Part shown: positions 51,289 through 64,000 of the stretch, piece by piece
Position numbering within the stretch: position 1 is the stretch's first letter
Layout of the letters: each line of letters starts with the position of its first letter
Origin: Loxodes magnus
Lineage: Eukaryota; Ciliophora; Karyorelictea; Loxodida; Loxodidae
Direction of reading: 5' to 3'
Length of the DNA: 64,000 nucleotides
NCBI GenBank assembly: GCA_946699065.1
Contig: CAMPDV010000199.1
Span: 186,001-250,000 of the forward strand
Position numbers and translations under genes: made by a program
The notes under the pieces: generated by a model
What the model saw: only the letters and a program-made list of their open reading frames with translations
What the model was told of the DNA's origin: nothing
Database searches by the model: none

Positions 51289-53024
51289 TATATTATTTAA
51301 TTAAATATACTTACAAACATGCTAATACCTAATTAATAGCCTTATAGACTCTTAATGTAATATAAATTGTTCCAGGCTGTAATGTATTATACTGATACCT
51401 ATTTATTTAATTGCTGATCTTACTCTCTCTTTTATTATCATCTAACACTCTCTTTTTTATAGAACTAGATGTGCTTTATTCATCTTTTTGATTCTCTTAA
51501 TTGAAGTTTAGAATAAGTTAAATATTATTAGGTAAGATTTTAGACTAAAGGGAAGATAGTTTATGATTATGAGGTACAAATAATTAGTAATGAAAATAGG
51601 TTTAAATTACTTATAAATATAGCAGCTATAATAAACTAAAGCTATATAAGTATTTAGTGCGCTATTTTTGCAGGTAAATCCTACTTAGAAGGAAACTTTA
51701 ATGTTTAGTAGATTCTCATTAAAAGGATAAAATTATACTATCTTATATAGAATCAAATTTTAGTAAGCTTTAGCTATTAAAAGCCAGAATATCATTTGGT
51801 GAAAAGGCTAAACTAAATTAAAATAAAATGAAGGTTTTAACAGTCTATTATAGTTTTAGTTATGTTGAGTAGAAAACTTTAGTTTGAATCTAGTTTCTTC
51901 AAAGCTAAACTTTAAGTTTAAAAACTATTTACATTCGAATGTAATAAAATACTTGAAGCGGTTTAAATGCTTATTGATAGACTGAAGCATAGCATGCTGT
52001 ATTATAAAAAGCGCTAATTACCCCAAATTTTGTAAGTAAATAGGTTAAACAATTCTAAAGATACTAAATTACAGTTCCAGGTATCTAAATCTAGTATCTT
52101 ATTAAAATAGCTTTCATATAATAAATTAATATTTATTTAGGTTTCTCTTTTAAAACTATCAATTTTTCTATTAGACACTTAAATGTCTAACTGTTTGAGT
52201 TTCTACTAATTTCTAATTATGTAAAAGATAAAATGATTTAGTTTAAATCCATTTAATATGTAGCAATTATAGATTTATCCTTAATAAGTATGCTAAATAT
52301 AAGAATTAAGGGATTTAATAGAACATAGGGCAATTCTATTAGATGCTTGTATAATATCTATTTGACTTAGCTTATAATCAGTTCGCTTTTATAGCTACTC
52401 TAGTATACTATATTTAACTATTATACTTTACTTAGAAGATCTATGGCCAGCTGTCTTTTTCCTTATTTCAAATAACCTACTAATATGAGTCTAAAATTTT
52501 CTATTAAGATTAGCTTAAAAGGTAGGAGGTTAAAAAGAGGAATTAATAAGAGGTTATTAGTTACAAATTCATCCAATCGAGCAAGCTATTTAAATTACTT
52601 AAGTAAAGCTTTATCAAGCTGGGAAAGTTATTAGTTAAACTTAGCAAAATAGAATCAAAAAGAGTATATAAGCAAATATCTAATAATTAGAAGATAACAC
52701 TGGCATTTAGACTCTTTGGTGTAATTATTTCCACATAAAACAAAATATTAAATGTGAGATGAAATGAAGCGTACAAGCTAGATAATAATCTTAGTCATAA
52801 TATTTAAAAATAAAAGCATTCTTTAATATAATAACAGACAGACAACTTTACTAAAATAAACTAGTTATATAGTAATGATGGTTAAATTCTCATCAATATA
52901 GAGTCAGTGGTACAAATGAAACTGGTAATATTATAAAATTAAGAATTTGATCTGAAATGTATTTAAAAGAGTAAAATTAATTAGACTAAAGTTTCTATAA
53001 AATACTAATTTTAGCTTATATATC
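51289..53024. other. Divergent A+T-rich intergenic region
   Basis: About 1.7 kb between a leftward and a rightward gene. No frame shows coding-like composition, apart from the possible 65-codon extension of the leftward gene near 51290-51483. Confidence 0.45.
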
Positions 53025-56000
53025 ATGGATAGGAAAATGATAGATATACCTATTTAATAAGAAAATGTTTATATTTAAAGTGAAGAGTCTGACTAAACTG
53101 ATTACTAAGACCTTACAGCTGAGTAGTTGTAAAATAAACTCAAATAAATTGAAGAAGAACTAGATGAGATAAAGAATGAAAAGAATAAAAGCAGTAAGCA
53201 AATAGATGATTTCAAGATTAAATTTCAGAAGTTCACCCTTTAATTTGCCCAAGGTCTTTAAAATTAGCACAAGGATAACAGTAGATTGGCTGCAGCGAGA
53301 ACCTAAATCATTGATAAATTTTTGAAAAAGAATTAAATTTTAGAAGTTCTAAAAGGAAAATCAAAGAGTGATTAGAACAATTAAGAAAGTATGAGATAGA
53401 GTAAATAACAGAATAAAAACATATCTTATAACATTGATGATTGAGACTTTTGTATTGTTTTAAAAAATCCTGATACTCCTGATGCCATTTACAAAAAATA
53501 TTCATAAAATGGAATTTCAAATATCAAAGCTAAAAAGCTTTTCTCGCTATGCTTTAAACCTGAAGAAGGATCTTCAAAGCAATAAACGGAATTAAATCAA
53601 ATAATTGAAAAAGCAGCTTTCATAGAGGCTTTTACGTCACTTGATAACTTTGATGATTAATCTCCGCCTGAAACGACAGTTAGATTTAATTAAAGCAAAA
53701 TCTAAAAAATATAGTAAGATCAGAATTAGCCCTAGCTTTCTTTCGCTAAGAGCAATAGCTATTAAGTGTCTGAAATATTTTATAAAAAATTTTCATAGGG
53801 AGGAAGATTTAAAAAAATGGGTTAGGTTTATTAAGATACATTTAAAACTTCTGACTTTCTAACTCTGATTAGACACTAAATTCTAGTCAAACTAGCTCAT
53901 TAATTATCCTTAAAAACATGCTAAATTATGTCAGAAAATGGAAGTTTTATTTATATTTTGATAAAAGCTGATGAAGAAGATCTGATGAACGAAGCTTAAA
54001 AAATAGAGTTCAATGTTTAGTATGAAATTGGTTCAACTGATTTAATGTCATTAGAACCTTGTGATAACCTTTTAATACCTTTCAAGTATTTAGAAAAATA
54101 AGATAACGAACTTTTAGAATTAGAAGACTAGCTATAGAAACTTCTTATTGAATATGCAACTTCGTGTGATATGCATGAGTATGCGGAACAACAAGAAATT
54201 CAAAAAAGTTTGTCACAAAAATCTGGAAGCACAAGTACAAAAGAAAAATCGAAAAGATAATATGACCCCTAAGGAGTTACTGATAAATAGTGAGCTACTT
54301 ATAAAAGTAAGATTTCTATACAGCTTATCTTAAGTACCTAATAAGTGGAGTTTAAAATCTTTTTGAAAAAAAACTAATTAATAAAGCTACTTCAGGAGTG
54401 CTCATTAGAAAAATAATGTAGTAAGCTTAGTCAAAAGCAAACCAAGACTGTCAAAATATTAAAGATAAAATTAAGAATTTATGAGATCACTTTGGATTAG
54501 AAAAGCCAGTAGGAGCATATATTGATTTTTCAAGAGATTTAGATTATATAGGAAAAGATAAATAAGAATGTAAGTATTAATATATAGATTTATGAAGATC
54601 TAAAATAATAAACAAAAGGTATGAAAGATCCTATTTTAAGAATGCACATAGACTTTAAATCGTATACTCTAGAATTTAAAGATTGATAATACTCGAAGAG
54701 CTTCTTCAAAACGAATTAATACATGGCTATTTTCCTTTACCTAGCATATGAGAATTCGAAGGAGGTACTTGGGACCCTGATAATGCAATACTGGAAAATT
54801 ATGAAATTGCGAAGTTTAATGGAGAGTCTAAAATGTATAAAAAAGAAGGAATTTTGCAAAAGTTTAAAATAAACTGACTTAAATTGGATCTTCCAATAAA
54901 TGCTATAAGAAACTATTATGGAGAAAAAATAGGTTTTTACTGATAATTTTTAAAGCTATATACAATTCATCTGTACTTTTTCGCTCCTTTCGGTCTTGTA
55001 GTTTTTATTATACAATAGAGAACAAAATTAGATTCAGATTTATAAGCTATTTTAAACTTCGTGTTTTGCATATTCACTGTTTTATGATCAACTGTTCTTA
55101 TAGAAAATCAAAAAAGAGACTAAAATAAATGAGCTGTTATCTGAGGCTAGCTTGATTATGAAGAAGATGAATTGATTAGACCTGAGTTTAAAGGCATTGA
55201 AAGAAGATCTCTAGTAACAGACAATCTAGATGAAATATACTTTCCATGATGAAGCAAATTTTGAAGAATTCTATTTGCCTATTTTATAAGTCTAATCATT
55301 ATTTGCATAGTTCTGACTGCAGTAATCACTTTGATATATTTAAAATATAATTTTTCAGGCTGAGCTGAACGTGGATTTAGCCTGATTCATGCCTTTTAAA
55401 TTCAGTTTTTCAATTTTATGTATTCAAAGGTAGTTAGGAAATTGAACTATAGAGAGAATCATAAAACTATGACTTAATATGAGAATTCATTGATTGCTAA
55501 ATCTTATCTATTTTAATTTGTCAATTCCTTTGTCACCTGCTTTTATATTGCATTCTTCAAAAGTTTCTTCGAAAAGGATTGCAAAAAATCATAATGTATA
55601 ATGGATGACTTATAAGAGTAGCTGAGTTATATTTACGTAGTTGCTTTTGCGAAGAACATACTTGAATTATTAATTCCCTATTTGAAGTATAAGCATAATA
55701 GAAGGAAATAAAAGAGGGCAGCTCCTCAAGTAGGAAACAAAGAGAAATATGTTTACTAGAAAGGTAAAAGCCTTTAATAAGCACTGGACAAAATTTATGA
55801 GTTGCCTGAGTATAAAAATTTAGGTGTTGATGGAACTTTTGGTGATTATCTTGAACTTTGCATTTAATTTGGCTTTCTTACATTATTTTCTGTTGCCTTC
55901 CCATTAGCTGCTATACTGGCATCTGTAAACAATATAGCAGAAATGTATACAGATAGAGCTAAAATATTAAAAATGGTTAGAAGGCCTCAACCATAAGGTG

Positions 56001-56347
56001 CCAGGCATATAGGGATTTGACTAACGATTCTTGAAATAACATCAATTATGTGCTTGTTTTCTAATTCAGCTATTATATGCTTTTCATTACAGACTTTTGA
56101 AGTCTTTGGAATTAAATAGTAAAGTCCTGCCTTTATGTTCGTGATCTTAGTAATTGTTCTTCTATTCGTAAGATGAACTATAAAATTAATAATACCTGAC
56201 TTTCCTGATACCTATTAAGATATACACGAAAGACATGAATTCATTACAAACAATATAAAAAAAGGAACTTCCGTGAAGAAAACCGAAGAAGAGATTAGGG
56301 AGAACTTTAGTTTAGAAGTACTATGCACAAAAAGTTCCTAACTTTGA
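53025..56347 (+). CDS. Anoctamin (TMEM16 family) with long N-terminal extension
   Basis: 1101 aa. ATG at 53025, one 17-nt intron (54307-54323), TGA at 56345-56347, 1102 codons. TMEM16 proteins are Ca2+-activated anion channels or lipid scramblases in the plasma membrane or ER. From about residue 625 onward several hydrophobic segments appear (IHLYFFAPFGLVVFIIQ and others). The family's C-terminal signature is present: VRRPQPQGARHIGIWLTIL, NSAIICFS, and after the last helix ERHEFITNNIK. Upstream, residues of about 300-600 form the cytoplasmic domain (FIYILIKADEEDL, then GYFPLP). The first 280 residues are an acidic, coiled-coil-containing extension in the same frame. An internal ATG at 53931 could be an alternative start. 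Scramblase versus channel cannot be decided by eye. Confidence 0.92.
54307..54323 (+). other. 17-nt intron in the anoctamin gene
   Basis: Sequence gtaagatttctatacag. Removal joins the N-terminal cytoplasmic part to the frame carrying the anoctamin core. Confidence 0.92.
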
Positions 56348-56746
56348 CTTAAATTTTAATCTTAGATTGGTAGAATAATTTCTAATCTTTGTATATAAAA
56401 CTGTTTTATAAGAGGGATTTGCTTCTTAATTGCATATTCATATAATATCTTTATAATACTCTAGTGAAGCAACTTTAAACTAGAATATATTTCTCTAGCT
56501 GCTCTCTTATCCTTTAATAGTAAAGCGTTTTATTTTAAGCACATTTCCGTATACTTTAGCATTCTATCACTTCATATTATTTGAATTAAAGTAACCTTAT
56601 CAAAAGTGATCAATTTTAATAGTGATAAGTATATTAAAAGGCTAAATCTGAATGATTATTAAATATAGATAGGCCATTTTTATCTGTTAAATAGCTTGAA
56701 ATAAAATATTTATTTTACCATTTTATAACTTTTTGTATTAGCTTAG
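56348..56746. other. Spacer between two rightward genes
   Basis: About 0.4 kb. The anoctamin frame stays open as Trp past its first TGA for about 38 codons (to about 56463), an alternative end. Otherwise nothing seen. Confidence 0.45.
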
Positions 56747-57718
56747 ATGGAAAGAATTTTTAAAGAGTGTAAAAACGGAGACAGATAACACTTGGAGTTG
56801 CGTTTATAAAATAAATGTGATACTTAAATTAAAGACCTTAAATAGAATTCTCCTTTACATATAGCAGTTGAAGCTATTAAGAATGAAATTAACATTATTA
56901 ACTTGCTTCTAAATTATGGGTTTGATCCTAATGCTCTTAATGACTAAAATGCAGCACCTTTACATTATGTTTCTTTTAGGAAATCAAATGCATCTGCTGT
57001 TGTTAAACTAATGGTTGAAAGAGGAGCAAAGATTGATATTCAGATGGAAGGAGGATTCACTCCTTTGCATATAGCTTGTGAAAACCATAATTTGGAAGTA
57101 GTGAAAACTTTGATTGAACTTGGAGCTTCTGCATAACAAGTAGATCAGCATTTTAATACTCCTGCTCATATAGCACTCAAAAGTAAAGGAAGGGATGTAA
57201 TTGCTAATGATATTTTAACTTTACTCTTAAATAATGGAGTTGAAGTAGAGTCCTAAAATGACTAAGGAGAGGGATTGCTGTACTTGTCTGCTAAATCAGG
57301 TTATATTAAGTGTTGCTAAACACTACTAGAAAAAAATGCTAGTACAATATAAGAGACCTTTTAGAGAAATCTTCCAATACATGCTGCTGCAGAAAATGGA
57401 CATGCAGAAGTACTTGAATTCTTATTATCTATAAACTAGTCTGTAATAAACCACTAAAACCTACAAGCTGATACTGCTCTTCACTTAGGAGCTAAAAAAA
57501 ATCATTCAGATGTTGTAATAACCTTAATAAGACGAGGAGCTGATTTAATGCTTATTAATAAAGAAGGAAAGCAAGCGTGGAAATACGCCACTAATAAAAA
57601 TGCTCAGGAGATTGAAAACATGAGCAACCCTGAGCTTAGAAAAATAATGCAAATAGCTAAAGATAGAATATTGAAGGAAAACAGTATGATATCACAAGGA
57701 GAATGCAATATCTTATGA
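56747..57718 (+). CDS. Ankyrin-repeat protein, 323 aa
   Basis: One frame from ATG at 56747 to TGA at 57716-57718, with no internal TGA. It is made almost wholly of ankyrin repeats, about seven, with the usual TPLHxA and GA/G landmarks: SPLHIAVEA, APLHYVSF, TPLHIACENHN, TPAHIALKS, GLLYLSAKSG, LPIHAAAENGHAEVLEFLL and TALHLGAKK. A short helical tail ends in GECNIL. Ankyrin repeats are protein-binding scaffolds; the partner is unknown. Placement directly after anoctamin on the same strand is probably incidental. Confidence 0.93.
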
Positions 57719-58896
57719 TTTATTCTTTTATATTAAAATATTTAAGCATTACATTATTTTCCCCTTTTAAATACCACTCTCTCTTATACTTCTTTGTCTC
57801 TTAAATATCTACTCGTTATCTAAGTTTACTTAGTATACTTCTAACCTTTTTAAGTCTTTCTTTTTAACTCACTGTATATCCTTTAACTTCTTATCTAATA
57901 TTAATTTCTATCTATATTATGAATTAAAAACTTATATAGCAACAAGTAAATGTAGGGTAAATATTAAATTGAAGGCTATTAAGTTTTACTAGATAATAAT
58001 ATAATCTAAAATCATAGGGTAGAGACATGAGAGTAATATCTAGAACAGTAACTAAAAATCAACTTTCAGCTTATCTCAGAAATATAAAATGCAAAAAGTT
58101 TTAAAATATCTTCAAGATAAAATAACCAAAAAGACCAAAAATAATATCATAGATAATTATTAATAAGAGTGATATCATTTTAAAATAGTAGCTTAAGAAG
58201 CTTATTGCTTTAAATTAAATTATCCACTTATCATTTTGAATATTTGCATATAATATCTTTAATAAAAATTATATTTTCCATAGTATAATTAACTTATTAT
58301 TAAAGATATTAATTTTACTTCAACTCATTAATTTTTATACGTTAGCTACTTTTATTTTAAATATTTTATTGCTTTAATTTTATAAAATAAAACTGCTTAA
58401 TAACTTCCTCGACTGTGATTAGATTTTTTCTAAATTTAGAACTGTTTTTATTTGTACTCAATTATTCAAAATTTTATTATAATATTACATTTTATAGCAT
58501 ATTTAGTTGCATAAAGTTGATTTACTGTCAAATCATACTATAAATATTCTAGCAAAGATTTGAATGAATATCCTAATTGTTCTGCTTATAAGTAGTTCAT
58601 ATAATTAATATAAGCTATTTACTATAAACTATTGAAATCAATCTTTTAGTTCTACTGCTTATGATTGTTTAATTAATATATTGTAACATATTAGTGTTTT
58701 TAAGTTTATCTTTAATTCTATGCTAAGTATGCTGATTATTTGCTAATTCTTAATAATTTAGTTTATGTGAATATTCAATTAGTTTCTATTTACTTGATAG
58801 TGATTAGATTTTGTAGTTAGAGCGCTTTATTTAATATTATGATATCATTATCCTTTAGTGTCTTATTTAACTTCTAAAAGGTTTTTTATAAAATAT
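57719..58896. other. A+T-rich spacer
   Basis: About 1.2 kb, very A+T-rich, between two rightward genes. No supported gene. Confidence 0.45.
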
Positions 58897-59367
58897 ATGT
58901 TATCATCATTCATTGCATTTGATTTGAGCGTTATTGAGTTTACTCAGCAATACTAAGAAAGCAATCAAATCATTTCGATTCAATATTTAGTAAAGCATAC
59001 CTTGCAATATAGTTAGATGGCTCTCCTTTTTAGATTTCAATAATTAGAATTTTTTAAGTTAACTGGAATAATAAATATTTAGTAGTAGCCTATTATCACA
59101 ATTATGCCATTTTTATAAAAGAACCATCAAATCTTATAAATGCTATTCAACTAAATAGATTCAATCAACACTAAGTATGTCTTCTACTCTGTTTTGCCAC
59201 TTTCTTTGAAATAATTCAATTGAGTTTTCGTTTATTTATTAGATATTGAATTTCCTATTGAACTCAAAGCTTTATAGAAAGAGTGCTTTAACTTTGCTTA
59301 AATACTTAGTATCTTCATTCAAGAGAAGCTCAAACAAGCAAATTTAATTTATAAATTTTAAATTTGA
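58897..59367 (+). CDS. Small Gln/Leu/Ile-rich protein, about 156 aa, unknown
   Basis: ATG at 58897 begins MLSSFIAFDLSVIEFTQQY. The frame runs to TGA at 59365-59367. The composition is helical and amphipathic (LLFRFQQLEFFKLTG, LDIEFPIELKALQKECFNF), with no clear membrane span or motif. A different frame just downstream (59370-59480) also looks partly coding, so the 3' end could be wrong. No family was recognised. Confidence 0.5.
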
Positions 59368-59481
59368 TATTGATGCTTTATATGACTCTAATCTATTATC
59401 GTATCAGTTATAGAACTTAAAAGAACATCACAGTACCACTAATGTTAAAATATATCAGTTATAAGCAAATAAGCTTCAAGT

Positions 59482-60018
59482 ATGAGTACTACAATATAAA
59501 AAAGAATGCAAGCTAAAAAGCAAAAGCCTTATTTACCAGCTAAAGGTAATAAAGACACTTTTCTCAAAATAGCAATAATATTAGCATTTGAATTAAACTG
59601 CTTAGTTAATTTATTAATTACAATTAATATAATCTATTACTCATTTAGAGAGATTAAGTTTCCCTACTTCAAATCAAGGTTTTACTATAGCTCTTCATTC
59701 TTAACTTAAGTGCTTCTAGTTATTCACTTACTAAAACTAATTTAAAAGGCTACAATCAGCTTTTGAATATCAATAATAAAGGCTGCTTTAATTTATAAAG
59801 TAACTTTAAAACTAGCGAGTTTATTTATTGATGCAAATGTGGAAGAATATTAATTATTATTAGGCATGTCTATTTAGTTCAGTTTAATAGAGATTTATAG
59901 GATTAAGAAGATTAATTACTTTTCTGTCTTTTAATATTATCAAAACTATGTTTCCCTTATAATGAAGTATTTAATCTTTTGAGAAAATTACATATAAGCT
60001 ACCGATCAATAAGATTGA
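59482..60018 (+). CDS. Small multi-pass membrane protein, 178 aa
   Basis: ATG at 59482 to TGA at 60016-60018, with two internal TGA codons read as Trp. A basic N-terminus (KRMQAKKQKPYLPAKGNK) precedes about four hydrophobic segments (FLKIAIILAFELNCLVNLLI, then others near residues 75-90, 100-115 and 130-145). The tail is short and polar (ATDQQD). The layout, with a short basic cytosolic start and four helices, resembles tetraspan-type proteins in general, without a recognisable signature. Confidence 0.62.
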
Positions 60019-60078
60019 GATAATTTTCAAATAAAAATTATGATAATTTTATAAAAATTCCAAATATATACATATCAT

Positions 60079-62829
60079 TCACTTTGTTCTTCTCTTTCCT
60101 GAACTTATTAAAAAATCAGTCTTTGAAAGTAAGCCAGTTTTCTGCTTTTTATTTACGATATTTTCAAGCCATTTATTAGTATGTAAATCCTTAATTTCAC
60201 CTAATAATTATCTACTCTGCATAAACTCTTCTTCCTACTCCAGAGATCTAAATGAATCTCTTATTTTGAAATTTTTTTTGTATTTCTAATTGAGTATTTT
60301 AGTGATATTTTGTAAGTTTAAGTCATCTTCCTATAAGCTCTATTTATTCTACTTCTTATTTTTCCCTTAATTTTATTAATCTTCATTCTACTATTTTTAT
60401 AGCTTATTTAAAATGCTTTTTTGCCTTATAAACTAAATGTTATCTAATATTTTGTTGGATTTTTTCCTATCTCCTTTCCTAGAAAATCATTAATTTTTAG
60501 GTAAGTTAGATTCAACAGTTGCATTAGAAACTCTTGGACTTTATACTGTACTTTATACTATACTTTATGGCATACTTATTGTGTTACTACTTGCCCAACT
60601 AACTATAGTATTCTTTTTACTAATTTCTTGAGGATGAGCTTTATCCTTACTCTCATTCTAACTTTTTTATCTTTAGTTCTTCTTTTAAGAAAAATTCTAT
60701 TGATAGTTCTCAGAACTTTCACTTACAGAAGATTCTTCTGTACCTTTTTTTGAACCAATTTTATCAAGATTCAAAGGTTTAATACTTTGCTTCTAAGCTT
60801 AAAATGAATTTTTATTTTTGCTTCAATTAGGAGAGTATGCTGAAATCATAGTCAGTTATGATATTTTCCTTCTATTCTTTTCATAAATTCCTTTGCTTTC
60901 ATGCTAATTTACATAAGCTTTTTACTAGTTTTTTCTTATAACCTCCAAATACTCATTTATATCCATCTAGTCCAGAAATTCTTTAAAAGCTGCTGTTCTC
61001 TGCATCTGCTCTAAATTCTACTTAACTGGTGAAAACATTATTTTATTATAAATATTCACAATAAAAAGCTTTATTTTGGCTACTTCTAATTCATCAGCAC
61101 CCATTCTTTAAGCTTTATTCATTGTATTTTTTATTTTTAGATTCAAAGCTTTCATTCTTCTTTCCTTAACAGTAGTCATTAATTCTTCGCTTTTAATTGG
61201 TATCTTATCAGTAAATATATTTTTCATCTTCTTTTTCTAGTTTAATTGCTCATTTAGATCTTATTACAAAAAATCTAATCCTTACTCGTCAAAGTTCATT
61301 CCTTGCTTTCAATCTATAAGCTCTTGCTATTTATGCTATTTAATGAACTCGCGAGTGCTTGGTCTTTCATATTGAATTTGATTTTTTAAGAAAGGCTATA
61401 TTTCTGCACTTCTTGGTGATCCGAATTGTCTCTTATTTGCTTTAAAAATATCTTTCATTTAATTAAATCTATCTAAGCTTAAGAAGTTTCTTTTCTTCTT
61501 AATCATGTTTGGAATTTAGAGACTCAAAGTAGTTTAGGCCATGATAAGAGGCGAAGACAACTCACTTGTTTAAATTTTTCCTTTATCTTCTTGAAAGCTT
61601 TTTCATTCCTTTAAAAATGTTTTTTCCTTACCAATTCCTGTTGTCTCTTTAAATAAGTCAACATCTGACTGTATTTTATTTCTAATATCATTTTAATTCA
61701 TATCCTATAGCTTTTTCTTGCCCAATAAATACTCTAAATTTTTTTTATAAAAGCTTGGCATTTTTACTTTTTAGCTTTAAGATCTCTAGTTATCAAACTG
61801 CTATATTATTTTACTTCCTTGAGGAAAGTAAGTATTAAGCATAGGCCAAAAATCCTTTTTTAATTCATTACATTGCTCCATAATAGAATCTAATTTCGCT
61901 TTGTATCTTTTTGAATGCCCTAACGGAGCAGTTAAATTCCTTTTATGTCACTATTTGCTTAAACTACCATCAACAGTTTTTCCATGCTCTAGTTCTCCTG
62001 CTGTTTTACACTTAATTGATTTTTAAGTTTAAAACTTTTAAGTTTGATTATAAGTTTTTTAACCTTGACTATCCAAGTAGAGAATATCCTCTGCTCTGTT
62101 TTAGTTTTTTGAAAGGAATTTCTGAAGCAGCTCTTTATCATTTAAGGTCTCTACTTCGTATTCTTCATCAGTTTCTTCGATAGAACTTCCTATAAAACTT
62201 CCCTACTACGTAATAAAGTGAGTTTTTGTCGACTAGAACAAATCACTTTGATTTTCAGTTGATACATTAGTAGATAAATTCTTTGAATTGGATTTCTAGT
62301 TCGAGGTTTTATCTAACTGCTTGTTTATATTATCACTAATCTTATTAGCCTTAGAAAATAACTTTTTAGCAATTTCAGGATTTTCGTCCATTATTTTTTT
62401 CTTAATCTTCAACCTTCTTTTTAGATCTTTATCAACGTTCTGCTTTCTATGCATTATGTTAATTTTCTTTGATAGCTCTTCGATATATTAAATATACTAG
62501 GATGAAGTAGAATCCCCATTTAGATCTACTTCTATTACAGAAGGATTTGAGCTTCCTAATGCTGTGATTCCTTTACCTTATGATTATTATTCCAAGTAAC
62601 TCTGCTGATAATATTTAGGAACCACATAATGAAGTTAATGCTTTGAAGTCTCCTTAACAATTTGTCCGGTTTCCTTATTAACGAATGTAGAAACGCGTTA
62701 AATAATGAATCTTTAAGCCTCATTTTGAGTAATAGCTCTTTGTTTCTCTTAATACTTCTCCTTATCATGCAAATATAGCAGAGTATTTTGTGCAAGTCCA
62801 CTAATTTTTTACTATGGAACTGTTACCAT
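60079..62829 (-). CDS. Large Lys/Gln/Ser-rich protein, 916 aa, unknown
   Basis: One unbroken frame of 917 codons from ATG at 62829 to TGA at 60079-60081. It begins MVTVPQQKISGLAQNTLLYL. The N-terminal 110 residues look ordered (FVNKETGQIVKETSKH, LHYVVPKYYQQSYLEQ). A charged coiled stretch follows, then an acidic patch (IEETDEEYEVETLNDKELL). The middle 300 residues have several helical blocks (DQMDINEYLEVIRKNQQKAY). The C-terminal third is basic and Gln-rich. Both TGG and TGA encode Trp. It is convergent with the small membrane-protein gene, whose stop lies 60 nt away. No domain was recognised. Confidence 0.82.
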
Positions 62830-63863
62830 TATATAAAGTTAGAAATTAACTACTTATTTAATTTTGCTAATTATCTCCTATTTCAATTGAACGATATTTC
62901 AACTTATATTACTAATATTCTAGCTACTATCTCTATTTTACTCACCTGCTTTATACATCTCCTACTTTACTTACATCTAACACTCTTGATAAGCAATAAA
63001 GCTCCGTAGTTTATCACTAAAGAGTTCTATGAATAATAAGAGTGATAGTTTAATTAGCTTAGAGTGAAGATGTATAAAGTGGAATTTACATTAGTATCTT
63101 TAAATAAGTTGAAATGGGATCTTATTTTAATCACCCCAATTTTATTAACACTATACTTTAAAAAGCTTCGAAGTTGCTTTTTGAGATAAAACTATGTAGC
63201 AAATGCTTATAATGGTGCTTAGGTGATTAAAGTATGTTCATTAAGTAATTTGATGGATTTTTATTAATTAGATAGTTATTATTTGCTTTATCCATTTTTG
63301 AATAATTGCTTCAATAGCTTAAATTCTAGTTTCCAGGCTGCTATTTTATTTAGTAGATATACTTAATTTCAATTACTAGAACATACAAGAGTTTAAGAGT
63401 AGCTAATAGCATATAGGGTGTTATGTAAGCCAAGAGTATTAATATCCAGCTATTTTGATTATATTTTGGATTAAAATTTTATTGGTTTATTCAAGCAAAA
63501 TTTCCTTTAAAGAAGTTATAACTATTTTTTAGCATATGCTGCTCACAGTAGATTCTATAAAGGAAGTTCTTAAAAATAATAAAATAAAACGATAAAATTA
63601 ACTTTAGTTAAACTTGAGATAATTAAACGCTAACTAAAGTTTAGTATAAATTAGATTATTATAAACATGAAGAGTTGAGATTGATAAAAACATGCTCTCT
63701 CAAATATCTATTCTGTTAGATATTCACTTACAAGAATTTGACTTATACTTACAGTATACCAAACTGATATTATATAAGTCTCTTCATATTGTTGGTGGAC
63801 ATTGAAAAGAAGAGGGGAATCTCTGATTGAAAAGGACCATTTGTAACATTGTTCAATATAACA
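62830..63863. other. Divergent intergenic region
   Basis: About 1.0 kb upstream of the leftward 916-aa gene and of the rightward gene at the edge. Spacer-like composition; no RNA gene or motif seen. Confidence 0.45.
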
Positions 63864-64000
63864 ATGCTACTAGAGCCAGATGATTACGCAAAAAATGTTA
63901 TCATAATATTTTTTGAGTAATACAAGAATAATCCTAAGAGAGATACTGCAAAACAATTTTTCCTAAAAGCTGTTTAATTAATTGTAAAATTATCATTTTA
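63864..64000 (+). CDS. 5' end of a gene cut by the window edge
   Basis: ATG at 63864 (ataacaATG) begins MLLEPDDYAKNVIIIFFEQY. The frame stays open to the last base with a coding-like supply of Asp, Glu, Pro and Ala. Only 45 codons are present, so no family can be assigned. Confidence 0.5.

Noticed and set aside
54572-54589. An 18-nt GT-AG segment in the anoctamin gene
   Set aside because: Its length is a multiple of three and the frame reads well through it, so no intron is needed.

Overview
This window reads as protein-coding nuclear (macronuclear-type) DNA of a ciliate with a non-standard genetic code, most like the karyorelict code (NCBI table 27, used by Loxodes and Parduczia). TAA and TAG occur inside reading frames throughout and fit glutamine. 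TGA occurs at conserved tryptophan positions, for example before VNLIMDTL in a Ca2+-ATPase and in pore loops of a cation channel. TGA also ends every convincing gene except possibly one. Under the standard code almost every gene is shattered, so gene models here come from reading the sequence with TAA/TAG=Gln and TGA=Trp or stop. The DNA is very A+T-rich, sense strands are purine-rich, and several genes carry tiny GT-AG introns of 16-19 nt, mostly 17.

Layout, left to right. 0.4-1.5 kb (-): Ulp/SENP SUMO protease. 2.5-9.3 kb (+): a giant Gln-rich protein of about 2251 aa. 11.2-14.5 kb (-): a single-pass membrane protein and a coiled-coil protein. 15.1-15.6 kb (+): a small protein. 16.5-20.0 kb (-): an F-box protein and the decapping cofactor DCP1. 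20.8-23.9 kb (+): a 1024-aa Gln-rich coiled-coil protein. 24.5-26.3 kb (-): KAP3, the kinesin-II accessory subunit. 27.3-31.0 kb (+): a protein with a myristoylation-type start, then a membrane-anchored PXK/SLOB-like pseudokinase. 31.0-34.3 kb (-): a BRCA2 orthologue with four BRC repeats and the OB-fold DNA-binding region. 35.2-38.8 kb (+): plasma-membrane-type Ca2+-ATPase. 39.0-44.9 kb (-): four-domain voltage-gated Ca2+ channel. 45.5-51.3 kb (-): an unknown protein, a divergent small GTPase and two more unknowns. 53.0-56.3 kb (+): anoctamin/TMEM16. 56.7-57.7 kb (+): ankyrin-repeat protein. 58.9-60.0 kb (+): two small genes, one multi-pass. 60.1-62.8 kb (-): unknown 916-aa protein. A gene cut by the right edge begins at 63.86 kb (+).

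The recognisable genes are ordinary eukaryotic functions: SUMO processing, mRNA decapping, intraflagellar transport, homologous recombination, Ca2+ entry and extrusion, and lipid scrambling or anion transport. The Ca2+ channel and Ca2+ pump genes are convergent neighbours. Genes are single or in loose same-strand pairs, separated by A+T-rich spacers of 0.1-1.9 kb. I found no operons, rRNA, tRNA, CRISPR array or mobile element. Because random A+T-rich DNA gives long open frames when only TGA can stop, I called genes only where composition, conserved motifs or consistent intron phasing support them. Some short genes and 5' exons may be missed.
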